From Rhynchopus sp. YZ270_cl-10 (lineage: Eukaryota; Euglenozoa; Diplonemea; Diplonemida; Diplonemidae): a stretch of DNA of 64,000 nucleotides. Position 1 is the stretch's first letter. Every line of letters starts with the position of its first letter. The stretch is from positions 1,388,689-1,452,688 of the forward strand of contig OZ037860.1 of assembly GCA_964035575.1 (NCBI GenBank), written 5' to 3'. The position numbers were made by a program, and so were the translations under genes. Below, one piece after another: positions 1 to 11,935 of the stretch. The notes beneath the pieces are model-generated. The model did no database searches. It had not been told where the DNA came from and saw only the letters and a program-made list of their open reading frames with translations.

Positions 1-1
1 G

Positions 2-1924
2 ATCAAGAAGGCCATCTTGCTCATGATGCTTGGCGGTGTCGAACGCAACGTCGGCAACCACCACATCCGAGGCGACATCCACCTCCTCCTCGTAGGCGAG
101 CCTGCCACAGCAAAGAGTCAGCTCCTCCGCTTCATCATGAAGTTAGCCCCATTCGCATTGTCCACCACCGGAAAGGGAAGCAGTGGTGTCGGTCTCACCG
201 GCGCAGTCGTAAGCGACCCTGACACTGGAGAAAAGAGTCTCGCAGCAGGCGCCATGGTTCTTGCAGACAGAGGAGTCCTCTGTATTGACGAGTTTGACAA
301 AATGGGGGACGGTGATCGGGTCGCGATGCACGAAGCCATGGAGCAAGGGTCCGTTACCATCGCGAAGGCGGGTATTCAGGCAACACTCAACGGACGTTGT
401 TCTGTGGTGGCAGCTGCCAACCCTGTGTACGGATTCTATGCAGTCACGCATTCTGTGGCGTTTAATATTGGGTTGCCGGAGTCGCTTTTGTCGCGTTTTG
501 ATCTTTTGTTCATTATTCTTGACGACAAATCATCTCAGTGGACACGTCTTGTGGCAGACCACGTTTTGCAGAACCACAGAACCGGAAAAGGTATTACAAT
601 TGGTTCTGAAGCGGAATCGGAGAGCCTTCTCGCAAAGCAGACCGGCCCCGCAGGGGTGCGCAAGGCGACACCAACGTACCTGCCGAGCAACCCTTACCAG
701 ACGGCGAAGGCAAAGAAGTTGGTGTCAATCGACTTCCTTCGTATGTACATCCAGTACGCGAAGGTCATGGCGCCAAAGATGACTGACGACGCGCGCGAGA
801 AGATCGAAGAGCATTGGCTCTCGCTCAGAAAGGAGCAGGCGAACCAGGAGCTCGAAGGCAGCAGTGCGATCTACATCAACCCGCGTACGTTGGAGTGTCT
901 CATCCGTCTGTCCACTGCGCATGCAAAGGTATGCAAAAGATAAGACACATCATCGTAACGACGTTCTTACTGTCTACTTCCCCCCTTTTTGGGAAAAATT
1001 ATACCTTTGATATTGAATGATACCATATAGAACGTTCTGCTGGGCATGTTGGGATACATTCCCGCATTTTTTTATAGTCAAAGTGACAAAGTACGAGAGG
1101 CTTAGGTTCATCTTTTTAGCTTTTCTTTTGGGTCCGCCGGCTGACGAGGCGGGTTGTGTACCGCCCCCGTTCACACCACGGTACGGGTAAGCCATTAGGT
1201 TTCTTTTTATATCTTTTGTTGGCCGCCAGGGTACTTTGTATTTTCATCGATGGCTGGTATTTCAATACTTTTAAACCCTGCAGTGCCGTCTGTCCGAGGA
1301 GGTGGAGGATGCTGACGTTGACGTCGCTATCTCGTTGTTGAGGCATACTGTCAATGCACGGAGTGAGGCAGTGGAGTCGCGCAAGCGTGAGAAGCGCGAG
1401 ATGGAGGAGAACACCGCCGAAAACCAAACCGACGACGGCAGGTCGCAGGCAAGCGACAAGACAGGGGCAACCTCTGCAGCTGGCACGAAGCGTTCTGCGT
1501 CCACTGCTTTCGATCCCCTGCCCACAGCCGCCTCTGCTGCCAATGATGCAGATGTGCCAGCAACCGACCCTGACACCCAGCCCGAGGAAGTGATTGTCAA
1601 CCTGACAGAGGAGAAAATGATCAACCTCGCCCGCCGTGCTGTCAAAAATGTGATCCATAGTGGGAACATCGAGAACCCGTTCACAACAGAGAAACTCCAA
1701 GAGGAGCTTATCTCCCGTCTTGACAAGTCACCCGGATGGCCAGATGGGAAAGAGGTTCCGACGTCGTTGGTGGTAAAGCTGTTGAAGGTGTGTTTATTTA
1801 TTTATTTATTTTGTACATAAAACTCTATCTTTCGATTGCAATTAATATCTTAATCTTTTTTTTGCAGGAAGTGGAGAAAAATGGGGGCCTCTCGCCGATT
1901 GATGACAAATGGTTTATGGTGTAA
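2..1924 (+). CDS. MCM3: MCM3 replicative helicase subunit, C-terminal part (5' end outside window)
   Basis: MCM3 is one of six subunits of the MCM2-7 ring that unwinds DNA at eukaryotic replication forks in the nucleus. The reading frame is open from the first bases. Exons: 2-928, 1284-1787 and 1868-1924 (stop TAA); introns 929-1283 and 1788-1867 are GT-AG and phase 0. Exon 1 holds the AAA+ core: Walker A GEPATAKSQLL, the GSSGVGLTGAV presensor segment, Walker B with the MCM hallmark LCIDEFDKM, sensor 1 in AAANPVYG and the arginine finger in LLSRFDLLFIILD. AANPVYG and the wording around it fit MCM3 better than the other paralogues. TLECLIRLSTAHAK closes the helical lid; exon 2 continues it (CRLSEEVEDADVDVAI), then a low-complexity linker and a winged-helix-like C-terminus. 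Intron 1 contains an R1 repeat. Family assignment is very secure; the linker boundary is normal for MCM3. Confidence 0.95.
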
Positions 1925-2604
1925 AAAAAAATAAATAGCCAACGAACAGACAAAGTTTTTTTTTTTAATACATATTTTTCACTCCGTGATTGACCTCGTT
2001 TGAGGTTGTGCGGAGTCCGTCTGGGGGGAGGGAGCCACCTCAACAAGGCCTACCTACCACATAGTGGGGTAGTTGCCCAAATAGATCTGGGGGGAAAGGG
2101 AATTAGAGGGTGTCACTTAGATTCGCCCCCATCGTTATTTTTTTTTCCTTGTCTCAAAACCCCCCATATTTTTCTCTTGTTTCGGATATTCGTTTCTTTT
2201 TGTCCGAAGCACCATGAAATTAAAAGGGGAAGGCATAATAAAACTATCGTTTCAACAAAAAAAAGGACACAAACTCTCTTTCACCCCCGCTTCCTCTCTC
2301 AACATTCATTGTAAGCGAAATCAGTTTTTTTTTGCTTAAATTTTTCACCATGTTTTTCGCACTTCACACCAAGCGAAACGACTTTTCCCGTAGGAAGAGG
2401 GATTCCTCTTTCTCCCCCCGCCGACTCCATTTTTCTTTGGAGCTTTCAGGACTGCACATACGCCGTTTCATAACATGGTAATTTTTCTCTCCCAAAAAAA
2501 GCATCTTTTCAGGCACACACACACACAAACACACATCGAAACCCCTATTATCTGCACTGTAACGTCTGTGTGACCTACACTCTCCCTTTCCCCCTCGCTG
2601 TGGG
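1925..2604. other. Spacer between MCM3 and the next gene
   Basis: The spacer is about 680 bases with long A and T runs and short CA repeats near 2518. A pyrimidine tract followed by CAG at 2642-2644 is a possible trans-splice acceptor for the next gene. If used, it would move that gene's start downstream. I see no gene here. Confidence 0.5.
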
Positions 2605-4093
2605 TTGCAACACATTGCTGCTAAGGTGTCTTCTCTTCATACAGACCACGGGTCCAGCATCCCGCATGACAGCCCCGGATGCAGCCCCCTTGCCAGACGT
2701 GGTGACAGCCTCCACCCTGGGTATTCGTCCTTTAGAAGCAGACGTTCGGGTGGGATGTCAATGGGAACGCATGGGAACAGAGACTCCTCGTCGCAGTCCT
2801 TTTACAGGGCAAACGAGGTATGGCAAATAAGTGACATTTCCTTTCATTTTTTTTTGACAAAACAACTTCATTCTAACAAAAGATTGGAGGCAGCGCTGCT
2901 GGGCAAAACGGATTGAAAAAGACAGAAGCTTGTTTTCTCTTTGAGTACTCAATTAACCACAACAACCGTACTTCAGTTTAACACAGATTTTTTTTTCTAC
3001 CTTTTTGTTTTCCGGCTTTGAGCGCAAATAAAAGACCCGATCTTTTTCTTCTTCTACTAACCTCCCCCTACAGCGGCAAATAGGAGTGCTTCGTACTGGA
3101 GACATATCAGAGTTTGGCCGCCGTGCAGACTCACGCGCCGGTTCTACTATGTCATGTGGCTCAGAAGACTTTGCGTCTCTGCCTATTGGGGATCTCATGC
3201 CAAAGAACTTTGCTGGTGAGGATGCCTCTTTCGCGGGTTTCGCGGGCCTGGAAGGCACACAGGCGAGGTTTACTTCTATCGACATCACTTCACGCCCTGG
3301 GTCTCTTCGGCAGTCTCGTGGTCCTTTTATACCGAAGCTTAGCCCACACAACCAACAACGCCTCGGGATGACCACCTACGGGTCTATGTCGACAATGACC
3401 GCCATCGCAGTACCCCCTTTGGACGAAGGGCGACATATGATCAGAGAGGCGGTGCACTCCTCTACAGCTGGTCCGAGGGGGATGCATTCCCCTACGACAC
3501 CGTGGTTGGGGATATGCGATGCGTGTCTGTTCTGCTGCATGGTGGTGCTGGGGTCCGCTGCGGCCACGAATTCAACGAGGATCACTATAGCCTCAGCGGT
3601 GTTTGCGGCATTGGCAGATATTTTGTTGCAGGTGTACACTGCAATGGCGTTATATTGTGACAGTGGGAATACCGGAGCGATTCAGTTGGATGAAAAGTTG
3701 GTTGCGTCATTGAAAGCGCAAGGGTGGTCTGTAGAGGCTATAGCGTCGTATGAAGATGACATTCAGCAGGAAGAGTTGGCTAGGAGGAGGTTGAACAAAA
3801 CGGTAGGTGATTATGCCTATGCGGTGTTGGCGCATCTATGTGGGTGTACCTTGGTGGTGGCGCCTGCAGCATTGATGTACGCGATGGATGACAACGCAAG
3901 CGTGCTCTTTCTCTGTATAGTGACAGCAGTCATCTGCCTCACAATGTGTGTTGTCGTCCGCGCCACGCAAGTGTTATCTACCTCATCGCAACACTACATC
4001 CGCCCAAAAATCGCGCTCCTCTCCATCCTCTTCTCCATCGTAGGTACATCTCTTATTGTTGGCCTCGGGTTTTTGCTTAATCTTGCATTCTAG
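2605..4093 (+). CDS. Polytopic membrane protein of unknown function, two exons
   Basis: Exon 1 is 2605-2817 and exon 2 is 3074-4093, joined in phase 0 across a GT-AG intron of 256 nt. The model gives about 410 residues. The first ~200 residues are polar, rich in Ser, Gly and Arg, and probably cytosolic and disordered. The last ~200 hold four or five hydrophobic segments: two around residues 215-267 (ICDACLFCCMVVLG onward), then near 315-342, 346-371 and 382-410, ending at the C-terminus. I recognise no family. The start is uncertain: an in-frame ATG lies at 2605, but a possible trans-splice AG at 2644 would favour a later in-frame Met. Another frame across exon 1 is also open, but only this frame joins exon 2 in phase. 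The intron is notable because most of it recurs at 50750-50946. Confidence 0.7.
2860..3050 (+). repeat. Repeat R6, copy 1, inside an intron
   Basis: About 190 bases of the intron 2818-3073 match 50750-50946 closely, with a few small indels. Shared landmarks are GATTGGAGGCAGCGCTGC, CAATTAACCACAACAACCG and AAAAGACCCGATCTTTTT. The match starts near the donor and stops about 25 bases before the acceptor AG. Confidence 0.85.
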
Positions 4094-4119
4094 TTTTTTT
4101 TTGGGGGGGTTTTTGGGGG

Positions 4120-4189
<70 letters not shown>

Positions 4190-5300
4190 GTGAGTGAGAG
4201 ACGTCGAAAACAGAATGAAAAAAAGGTATTTTTTTTTTTTTTTTGGTGATTTGTTCCCTCCTCGAAATATGCAAAGCCACGCGTGCCCAGCGTTCTGTTT
4301 CGTACTATTCAATGTGATTCCGTGCCACCAAACGAGTGAGTACATTGGTGTATTAGTTCTTTCTTTTCATTAACCCTTTCCACATCTTTTGTTAAAGGTC
4401 TGTGCAACAGCACAGCTCCGATGTGGGTTTGACCCTTTTTAAAAGATGCTCTGTTTTGTCAATTCTGTATCCGTTCTTTACTCTAGAGTGATATCCTTCA
4501 TATGACTGCGCCATGTGGCCCATTCATCGTTCAAGATATTTATTTTTTTTAGGTGAACCAAAAGCACTGCGAGGCTTAGGTTCAGCTTTACAAACTGTTT
4601 CTCTTTTTTTCTTCTTTTTGCTGTGTTGTGCGCACTGCTTTGGCCTAGGCTGTGTCTCTCTTTGTTAGCGCTTTTGGCGTAAAAAAAGAGGGGGAAAAAA
4701 AAAATCTGCAGTACATAAAATATCGGCTAAACACAGGCTTCGGTCGACATTTGAGTGCAAATCTTTACCCAGTTGGTGTAAAGAGATGTGTTTTGTGGCG
4801 ACTTTTTTTTTTTTTAGTACCCAACCGAGTGATGTCTTTTACTTGTTGTTTATTTTTTTTTTTTCCCCCGTCTTTTTTTCCTGGGGCCGGTCCAAGACTC
4901 ACCCTAAAAATACAAAAAGCGGCGTTTTTTTTTTCTCTCTTTTTTTTTTTTTTTTGGTGGGTTTTTTCGAAAAGTTTTCATCCCCCCTCTTTATTAGTTC
5001 TCAAACAACAACTCATGCACAATGCTACCCCCCTCCACCTCCACCCCCACCCCCACCCTTTCTCCCTCTCTCCCAGCTCCTAGCTTTCTTTTTTACTCCC
5101 CCCCACCACTACTTAGTATGAGCAATGGCACGGGGGTATGACTGATGAGTTACATGACAAGACTAAATCATGGTAAGACCCCGCGCTATTCAACAACTAG
5201 TCATGGGTGGGAACTAGGCACGTCGTGGTGCCCTCTCAGTGCCCCCACCCCACCCCACCCCCACTACCACCACCACGCCACCCCTTCTCCACAGGGGACA
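4094..5300. other. Spacer with GA microsatellite, R8-like and R1 repeats and homopolymer tracts
   Basis: A (GA)n microsatellite of about 60 bases runs 4124-4186 and passes into GTGA units. An R8-like motif (CCCATTCATCGTTCAAG) lies near 4519 and an R1 copy at 4551-4590. Long T runs and C-rich tracts fill 4800-5290. Open frames here are low-complexity artefacts. The sequence ends in a pyrimidine tract and ACAG at 5291-5294, a likely trans-splice acceptor 7 bases before the next ATG. Confidence 0.6.
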
Positions 5301-8048
5301 ATGCCTCCACTATGGGTGGCAGTTGCCTTCGTGAGCACGGCTGCAGCCGCACAACCCATCCAACATTCTTTGATTGAGCTTGGGTGCTACCCTTCTACAG
5401 TGGTGCTCGACCTTTACTCTAATGGTGTAAAGCCGTTGACACCAGGAGGGTGCAATGCTGTGTGCGAGAAACGCGTGGGGCCAGGGGCATACTCATTTAT
5501 TGGCGTGCGGTTTGTGAAAGACCCTGTGACAGACCCGCAGGAGTATCTGATGTGCAGGTGCGGGGATGTCCACCCAGGGCCGAACCCTGCGTTGGTGTGC
5601 AACTACGAATGTGAGTACAACGGCGAGAAGTATGCTTGTGGAGGCCCAGGGACGGTGTCGATTTATTTGGATATGGCGCAGACCCCTGTTCCGACCCTTG
5701 CACCGCCTACACCACTACCGACAGTACCTCCGCCAACAAGCGAACCAACATTGATACCACCAACAAGCGAACCTACATTGATGCCACCAACAAGCGAACC
5801 GACGGTTGCACCACCAACGATCGCCCCCACGCAGGTGCCTCCAACAAAGCCCCCAGCCACGCTTCCGCCAGACACTGTCACACCGCCGACATTAGCACCA
5901 ACGTTGTCACCCCCGACGTACCCTCCGCAGGTGCTTCCAGTTCCACCCACAGCAAGTCTTGTCCCCACAACGCCAACTCCGTCAACTTCGCCAGGGATTC
6001 AAACGGCGACGCCGTTCACGATGTCTCCGTTCGTAACGGAAGGGCCAGCTTCGTTCAACGTGACGGCGGTGCCGGTGGAGGAGACGTTGGCTCCAGTGGT
6101 GGAGGAGCAGGTGAATGTGACGGAGCCGATGGAGCTGAGCATCTCTCCTGTTGTGTCGGATCTGGCGAGTGTAGGGGCAGTTCTCTCGATGGGGCCTGGG
6201 GCTGGACCTGCGTTGCGTTTGCTTGCGGCCAGTGCAGCGTGTGAGCTGGATGGGGAGACACAGAAGGTCAGCCGTTTCCTGCACCCAACGCAGTGGTATC
6301 CAGACCACAGCGAGGCCGTCGGCATGGTCGTGGGGAATATAGGCATCTGTGTGTGCGTGGCGTTGATGTGCTTCCTCGCGCACTACCCTGTGATGATTGT
6401 TGCCCCCAAACTCTTGCCAAAGTTCTTCCACGCAAACTTTGATTATATAGGGTTTCTGAGGTTTCCGTCTGTACCACTGTTTGTTTTTCTGTTTTTGTAC
6501 CAAGGAATGAGCCTAGGGACGTTGCTGTTGGTGCTCCATTCGGACGTCTTTGGGTTGAAGGTGCTGGGCGTCGCGGGAGTGTGTGTTTGCATGGTGGTGC
6601 CGCTGGCGTTGTCGAACCATCTTCGCACTGGGGTGCCCTCGAAGGGTGTTTATGTGTTGGATGATGAACGTTCGGGGTGGTTCAAACGGATGATCATTGG
6701 TCCAGGGGAGTGGTGTTCGATTGATATGAAGTGCGACTGGGCGAATCGGTACACCGGGCAGCTTCGGTACTATAAACAGAAGTATTCGTACTTCATTGGG
6801 TTCAACTTCGTGTCCGCCTTCTTCGTGTCCTGCTGTCTGGCGGTGAAGCCGTCGAATATGAAAGGATGCGGCCACGTCAAGCTTTCCCTCAGTCTCATTG
6901 CCGTCGCTGAGTTGATTCTCGAGGTCACCTTCTGGCCGCACGTTCGCTCCGTGGGAAACGCTGCAGACTTCACTGTGCTATCAATGCAGGCAGTAGGAAT
7001 GGCGTTATTCGCTATTGGGTATTATACAGAGGATAAAACACATTGGTCGTTTGATATGGCGTCGCAGATTATTAGCGTCGCTTTTATGTTTATTGCGCTC
7101 AAGCTTATTCTCGATTTGATAACCGAACTCTATGTGTTCTGCTCTGGGAGGCGAGACAGGCTGCAGGAGCTTCTCATTGAGCGTGGTGTGGATACGACGG
7201 TGGAGTTGCTCGAAGCAGTTCCTTCCAAACGGGGTAAAGTGTTTGAATACGAAAACGTTGACAGCGACTGCGACATCCCCGAGGCGCTGGACATTGAAAT
7301 GAACGGCACCTCTCGCTCCTCGCACGCAGTCAGTCCCCATATCGGTACTACCAGCCCTGAAAGCTCTGCCGCGTATCTTACCACGGAGACGGCGTACCGT
7401 CCTCCGGTCTCCCCAGATCCGTCTGAGGTGTTGGAAGATCCTGGTCTGGATCATTTGTCTACGTTCTCTCTGGGGAGGCCAAAGAGTTCTTCGGGGGCGA
7501 GGGGTTTGAGGGGTATGCAGCAGCTGCACGTTGTGTCGCCGTCGGAAAGTGAGGAGCGAAAGGTGTCGCCGCGGCTGACCTCGGCAATACCGAAGTCGCC
7601 GAATGAGTCGTTCGGGGATTTGAACATCACCGTGTCGTCGTTTGGGGCGCAGAAGAAGCTGGTTGTGCAGCAGCGGAGGGCGTCCCCGATTGAATCTGCA
7701 GGAAATAAATCGTCGTCGGATGACGACAACGCGTCGACAGTAAAGAGTTTGAAGGCGGTGCAGCTGCCGCCTCGACGCAAAACTGTCCCAAAAGGTCTGA
7801 CCCGTCATAGCACCGAGCCCACAGTAGGAAGCACCGGAGGCAGTCCCCTCACCCGTGCCGGTGCGCTCGCCTCCATCACCTCCTCCCGCTCCATAAAAGT
7901 ACGACAAAACAGTGTCACCTCAATGAGTAGCTGGCAAGGCTTAGGCAAGCACAATGGGGTAGTTACCCAAGACCAGCCGGTGATGAGCAGCATGGCACGT
8001 AGGGATAGTCTAACCAGTAAAGGCAGTGGAATCATGTTTCGGCAATAA
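5301..8048 (+). CDS. WSC-domain, Pro/Thr-stalk, multi-span membrane protein
   Basis: I chose ATG 5301 because it follows a pyrimidine tract and ACAG and begins a good signal peptide (MPPLWVAVAFVSTAAAAQ). The frame is open upstream to 5145 but that stretch is low-complexity. The product is about 915 residues. Order: signal peptide; a cysteine-rich WSC-like domain at ~20-120 (LIELGCYPS, MCRCGDVHPGPNP, NYECEYNG); a mucin-like stalk of PPTSEPT-type repeats at ~125-235; further Ser/Thr-rich extracellular sequence to ~330; about seven hydrophobic segments at ~335-620; and a ~290-residue Ser-rich cytosolic tail. WSC domains bind or sense polysaccharide in yeasts and occur in secreted carbohydrate-active enzymes. 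The layout suggests a surface carbohydrate sensor or receptor, by inference; I do not recognise the membrane module. Confidence 0.75.
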   Translation: MPPLWVAVAFVSTAAAAQPIQHSLIELGCYPSTVVLDLYSNGVKPLTPGGCNAVCEKRVGPGAYSFIGVRFVKDPVTDPQEYLMCRCGDVHPGPNPALVCNYECEYNGEKYACGGPGTVSIYLDMAQTPVPTLAPPTPLPTVPPPTSEPTLIPPTSEPTLMPPTSEPTVAPPTIAPTQVPPTKPPATLPPDTVTPPTLAPTLSPPTYPPQVLPVPPTASLVPTTPTPSTSPGIQTATPFTMSPFVTEGPASFNVTAVPVEETLAPVVEEQVNVTEPMELSISPVVSDLASVGAVLSMGPGAGPALRLLAASAACELDGETQKVSRFLHPTQWYPDHSEAVGMVVGNIGICVCVALMCFLAHYPVMIVAPKLLPKFFHANFDYIGFLRFPSVPLFVFLFLYQGMSLGTLLLVLHSDVFGLKVLGVAGVCVCMVVPLALSNHLRTGVPSKGVYVLDDERSGWFKRMIIGPGEWCSIDMKCDWANRYTGQLRYYKQKYSYFIGFNFVSAFFVSCCLAVKPSNMKGCGHVKLSLSLIAVAELILEVTFWPHVRSVGNAADFTVLSMQAVGMALFAIGYYTEDKTHWSFDMASQIISVAFMFIALKLILDLITELYVFCSGRRDRLQELLIERGVDTTVELLEAVPSKRGKVFEYENVDSDCDIPEALDIEMNGTSRSSHAVSPHIGTTSPESSAAYLTTETAYRPPVSPDPSEVLEDPGLDHLSTFSLGRPKSSSGARGLRGMQQLHVVSPSESEERKVSPRLTSAIPKSPNESFGDLNITVSSFGAQKKLVVQQRRASPIESAGNKSSSDDDNASTVKSLKAVQLPPRRKTVPKGLTRHSTEPTVGSTGGSPLTRAGALASITSSRSIKVRQNSVTSMSSWQGLGKHNGVVTQDQPVMSSMARRDSLTSKGSGIMFRQ

Positions 8049-9137
8049 AAGGGGGGGAATGGGAAGAATAATGGGTACATTTTGCGTCTTTTTTTTTTTC
8101 GTCTTTCAATGGTTTGACGGTGGAATGAGGTTTTTAAAAAAAAAAAATTGTGTTGCAGGATGACTAGAGAGGAGAGGGTCATCTTAAGTCTTTTTGTGAT
8201 CAAAGGTGACTAAGTACGCGAGGCTTAGCTTCATCTTATAAAAATTGTTTTTTTTTCTTCTGCCTTCTTTGAAAAAGAAAGTGTATGGAATATTTTTTCT
8301 CTTTTGTTTCCCGTCTCGTGTACATACCTCCTAATGTGCTGACAGTACGTCGGGTCGTATGTATCTTTTTCCCCCCTAACACTGTTAGATGTATTAAGAA
8401 ACTAGACAAAGAGGGTCAACGTTCAGATTCGTGTATAACAGTGTTTTTCCCCTTGAAAAAACGCTGTTATTTTTTTTTTTTTTAATTGTTATCGAGATCA
8501 GTTGGCGGATGATATTGTCTAGTTTTCCCCCCACTGAAAACATTTATCCACATTCCCTCCCCATTTGATATGATACTTGCTGTACGTCCTATGTCTCTGT
8601 TCCGTTTATGTATTTTAGGTGACAAAGCGATGCTTGAGTTCATCTTACCAAACTTTTATGTGTCAAGATGGTGCATGTGTGTGCCCCTCCCCCGTTCATC
8701 CTTTACCAACTGTTTTTTTCTCTCTCTCCTTGGCCTCTATTTTTTAAAAAAGACTTTTTGGGCACAAAGGGGGGGACTCATGATTACCGAAAGAACGTCT
8801 TTCATTTCCAGACGGATTGCATACAAAAAAAATTTAAAGATGGCAGGTCTCCTGTCTATAACAAATTTTTTCCATCATTCTGTTTTTGTTCGGAAAGAAA
8901 GAAAAAAAATGCTTTAACAGAGCAGTATTCCTTCTCGGTCTGCGTTTTACATAAAATTTGACACAAAAAAAAGGCCTCAATTGATGTTCTTAGTTAAAAC
9001 GAATATTTCTATTTACGAGAGATGAGGGGGAAACTATTTACACTACACCTGTCTCTCGCTCTCGGGTGGGAGGGTGGTAGGGGAGGGTCTGCGGGTGTGT
9101 GAGTCTTTTTTCATGATTTTTTCATGAGAGATGGGTG

Positions 9138-9169
9138 TGCACGAGAGACACATTCATCTTTCAAGTTTT
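9138..9169 (+). repeat. Repeat family R8 (about 7 copies)
   Basis: Key words are GAGAGACACATTCATCTTTC and AAG. Copies: 9138, 9276, 22105, 24282, 44335, 53523, 63640; weaker words near 4519 and 25790. All are on this strand. Confidence 0.65.
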
Positions 9170-9711
9170 CATTTTCTTTCCCCCCCCATTCCAAATGAAA
9201 TGCGAGTAATCCCCCAAAATATAAAGGTTGTTGCCAAAACACCATGTTTTTTCGGTTTCAAGATGTATGGTGTGCCCAGAGAGACACATTCATCTTTCAA
9301 AGGTTCTTTTTATTACAACAGAGGTGGGTTTTCGCGGTACGTCCACAAAGGCTTTTCACCACTTTCAACTTCCATTTTTTCAATAGCGAAGATATGATAG
9401 TGTACACCCACCTTTCAAGTTTTCTCTGTTTTTCTCTTTCTTTCGATGGATATACATCAAAAGCTTGAGTTCATCTTACCAAAACTTTCATTTCCTTTTG
9501 ACAGTTAACGCTCTTTGTTAAATAAAAAATTGTGTTGTTACCCATACTCCTGCATACAAGCATAATTGTCTCATTTCTGCCACACTTTTAGAGATGAGGT
9601 TATGCTGTCTGTATCCTTGGGTAGTCAGATGCATTCAAAAAGAAACTCCTTCGATGATTTCTCTTGAAAGTGAGAGATTTTCTCTCTCTCTCTCTCTCCA
9701 TACTTCAGAAT

Positions 9712-9838
9712 CCGCCTGAGTCCGCCCTGAGTTGAGACGGATTTGGCGGACTCCGGCCGAGTCTGGGCGGACTCAGTCAAAGTCCGTCTCAACTCAGGGC
9801 GGGGTCTTGGTGGGATTTTTTTTTGGCGGACTCAGGTG
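9712..9838. mobile_element. Small foldback element, GAGTCCGCC family
   Basis: Nested inverted repeats. CCGCCCTGAGTTGAGACGGA at 9724-9743 pairs with its reverse complement at 9783-9802, and an outer CGCCTGAGTCCGCC pairs with GGCGGACTCAGG near 9824-9836. A related, shorter palindromic block built of the same words lies at 28194-28260. There is no coding capacity; a non-autonomous DNA element is the simplest reading. Confidence 0.65.
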
Positions 9839-11491
9839 AACTACAAAGTATGGGGTCTCTCTCTCTCTCTCCCTTTTTTAAATGCAGCGGTCTTTTTTGT
9901 GAACAATTTGAGGTGTGTTGCGCAGTGACTGCAAAGGGTTCATAGCCCACAGGTGAATAAGGTCGTAGCCTATCTCTGTTGAATGCATGAGATGTGTATG
10001 TGTGCCATTCTTTTGTAGTATTTGCGGTACACCTCTTTTTGTACAATCGTCAAAAAAATATGCTTAGCCGTATATATTTTTTCCGACGTATGTTCCGCTG
10101 GGCGCACTCATTACTGAGGTGCCATTAATTTGTTATTGTGTCAGAATTCGCAAAAAGGGGGGAAAAATAACACAATTGGATTTTTGCCGTTTTTTTCTGC
10201 AATATTCCATTTCTTCCGAGGTTCTGATAAGCAAATCATCACTCTGAATTACAGTACAGCTTACAAGAGTTCTTCACATACCTTTACCTTTACGAAGGGC
10301 CAGAACCGTCTCCACCAAGACGTCGTCTCTGCAGGTTTCAGAAGAGCTCTGTTCGTCTAAATAGAGAACTTTCTGTTATTTCAGCTAAAAAAAAAAACAC
10401 AGCTCTCAAGCCCCCTTTGTCATTTTCCTCAATTATTATTTGAAACGGGTGTGGATGAGTGATAATTACTACTGTACATTTCATATTTCAAAGTGTATTT
10501 TTTTTTTGTCCCCCCATGAAATGAAGGAGGAAAATAGAAACAAAGCATTTTGAACTCTCTTTGCGGTTCTAGGGACGAACCGTGTTGCAGAGCCACGCCT
10601 CACCAAATAGGTTGAGGTGTGTGTGTTGCCGGACATATTTTTTTTTGTCCAGACTGCAGAAATAGAAAGAAGAAGAAAAAAATATGACCCTGGTCCTCGC
10701 AAGGAGCAGGTGTCCACAACAAAAGTGCCTCCTTCCCGAGAGCCCTTTTTTTTTCGTATTTATCCACGTTTTTTCGGGGGAAATAAAAGAAGATAAACTA
10801 AACGCCGTCCTCCTTTGTCCCACCCACCTGGCCAGTGGGTCAAAAAAAAAGACGAGCAGGTATAACCGCAATGGGGGAAAACAAACAATATATGGTTGTG
10901 GCTGTGCCGAAAAATAAAGTGCGATTTTAGTACACTTCTTTGTACTTCCTTTTTGCACCTGAAAGGAGTGTTTTCAGCCGCACCACAATAGCTATAAATT
11001 TTTTTTGGGTCAAACCCTGGTCCAAAAAAAGGGGGGTATAGGTTTTGCGCAGCAACTTTCAAGTAGCGTATCAGGGTTCTACCAGGATATAAACACCATC
11101 GTTGCAGATTTAGGGTTTCCCCTAATCTTTTTATAAAAGTAAAACCAACCCAACGGGTTCCTTCATTTTTCTCAGACTAAGCAGGAGAGTCTTGGGGTTA
11201 TCTCATAAACTTCTTTGTTTCTTTTTTGTTTTGCAGAATTCCACCAACACAGCACGGTTTCTTTCCAGCACCCCCCTCATCCGCCATCTAAATGATGGAG
11301 AGATTGACTGGTCCGGAACAAACAATACACTTAGCGTAGTTGCAGCTTTTCCACCCCCAAAATCCCACTCTTTTTTTCTCAGAGAACAGTAGGTTAAGAG
11401 ATAACAGCCCTCCTCCTCCTCCACCCTGCCATCTGCCATCTAATAGTAACAAAGGTGTTCTTTTTGTTTTTGTTTTTGGTGACTAAAGCGC

Positions 11492-11636
11492 TCTAGGCAT
11501 ACTGTGCAGACGAACCAAAAGGTCGTCGTTTTTGGTTTGTTGATATTCGTCCACGAACATTGACGAACCATTTCCCACGCCAGACCCAGGATGAACATCG
11601 ACGAGTCAATGGTTCGTCTGTACAGTGTGTCTAGGG
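11492..11636. mobile_element. Foldback/MITE-like element with ~27-bp inverted ends
   Basis: The ends 11492-11517 and 11609-11636 are imperfect inverted repeats around CTAGGCATACTGTGCAGACG and its complement. The interior carries more short inverted words (GACGAACC and TTCGTC types). The element is about 145 bases and non-coding. Confidence 0.6.
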
Positions 11637-11935
11637 CAACTGTTATCCAAACCTTTCTGTTGATATGTGTACACGATGCATGAGAGGATGAATCATGCGT
11701 CTGTTTTCCTACTTTGTTTGTTCATTTGTTTTTTTTCTTCTGTTTCGGTCTGTTTACGAAGTGTTTCTTTTTGCAACAATATTCTTTACTCCCTCACACC
11801 CGGTCATTCCGTGCAGGAATTTTCCTATAATTGCTTACAAAACACACTCTTTTGGTAGTCAACACCTGCTTAAGTTGGTCTGGCTTTCAAATGACATTAT
11901 CCACATTCGTCTTTCCCATTGTTTTATTTAGTCAC

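Noticed and set aside
4652-5121. Overlapping open frames before the WSC membrane protein
   Set aside because: They consist of Phe, Pro and Ser runs read from homopolymer and CA/CT tracts.
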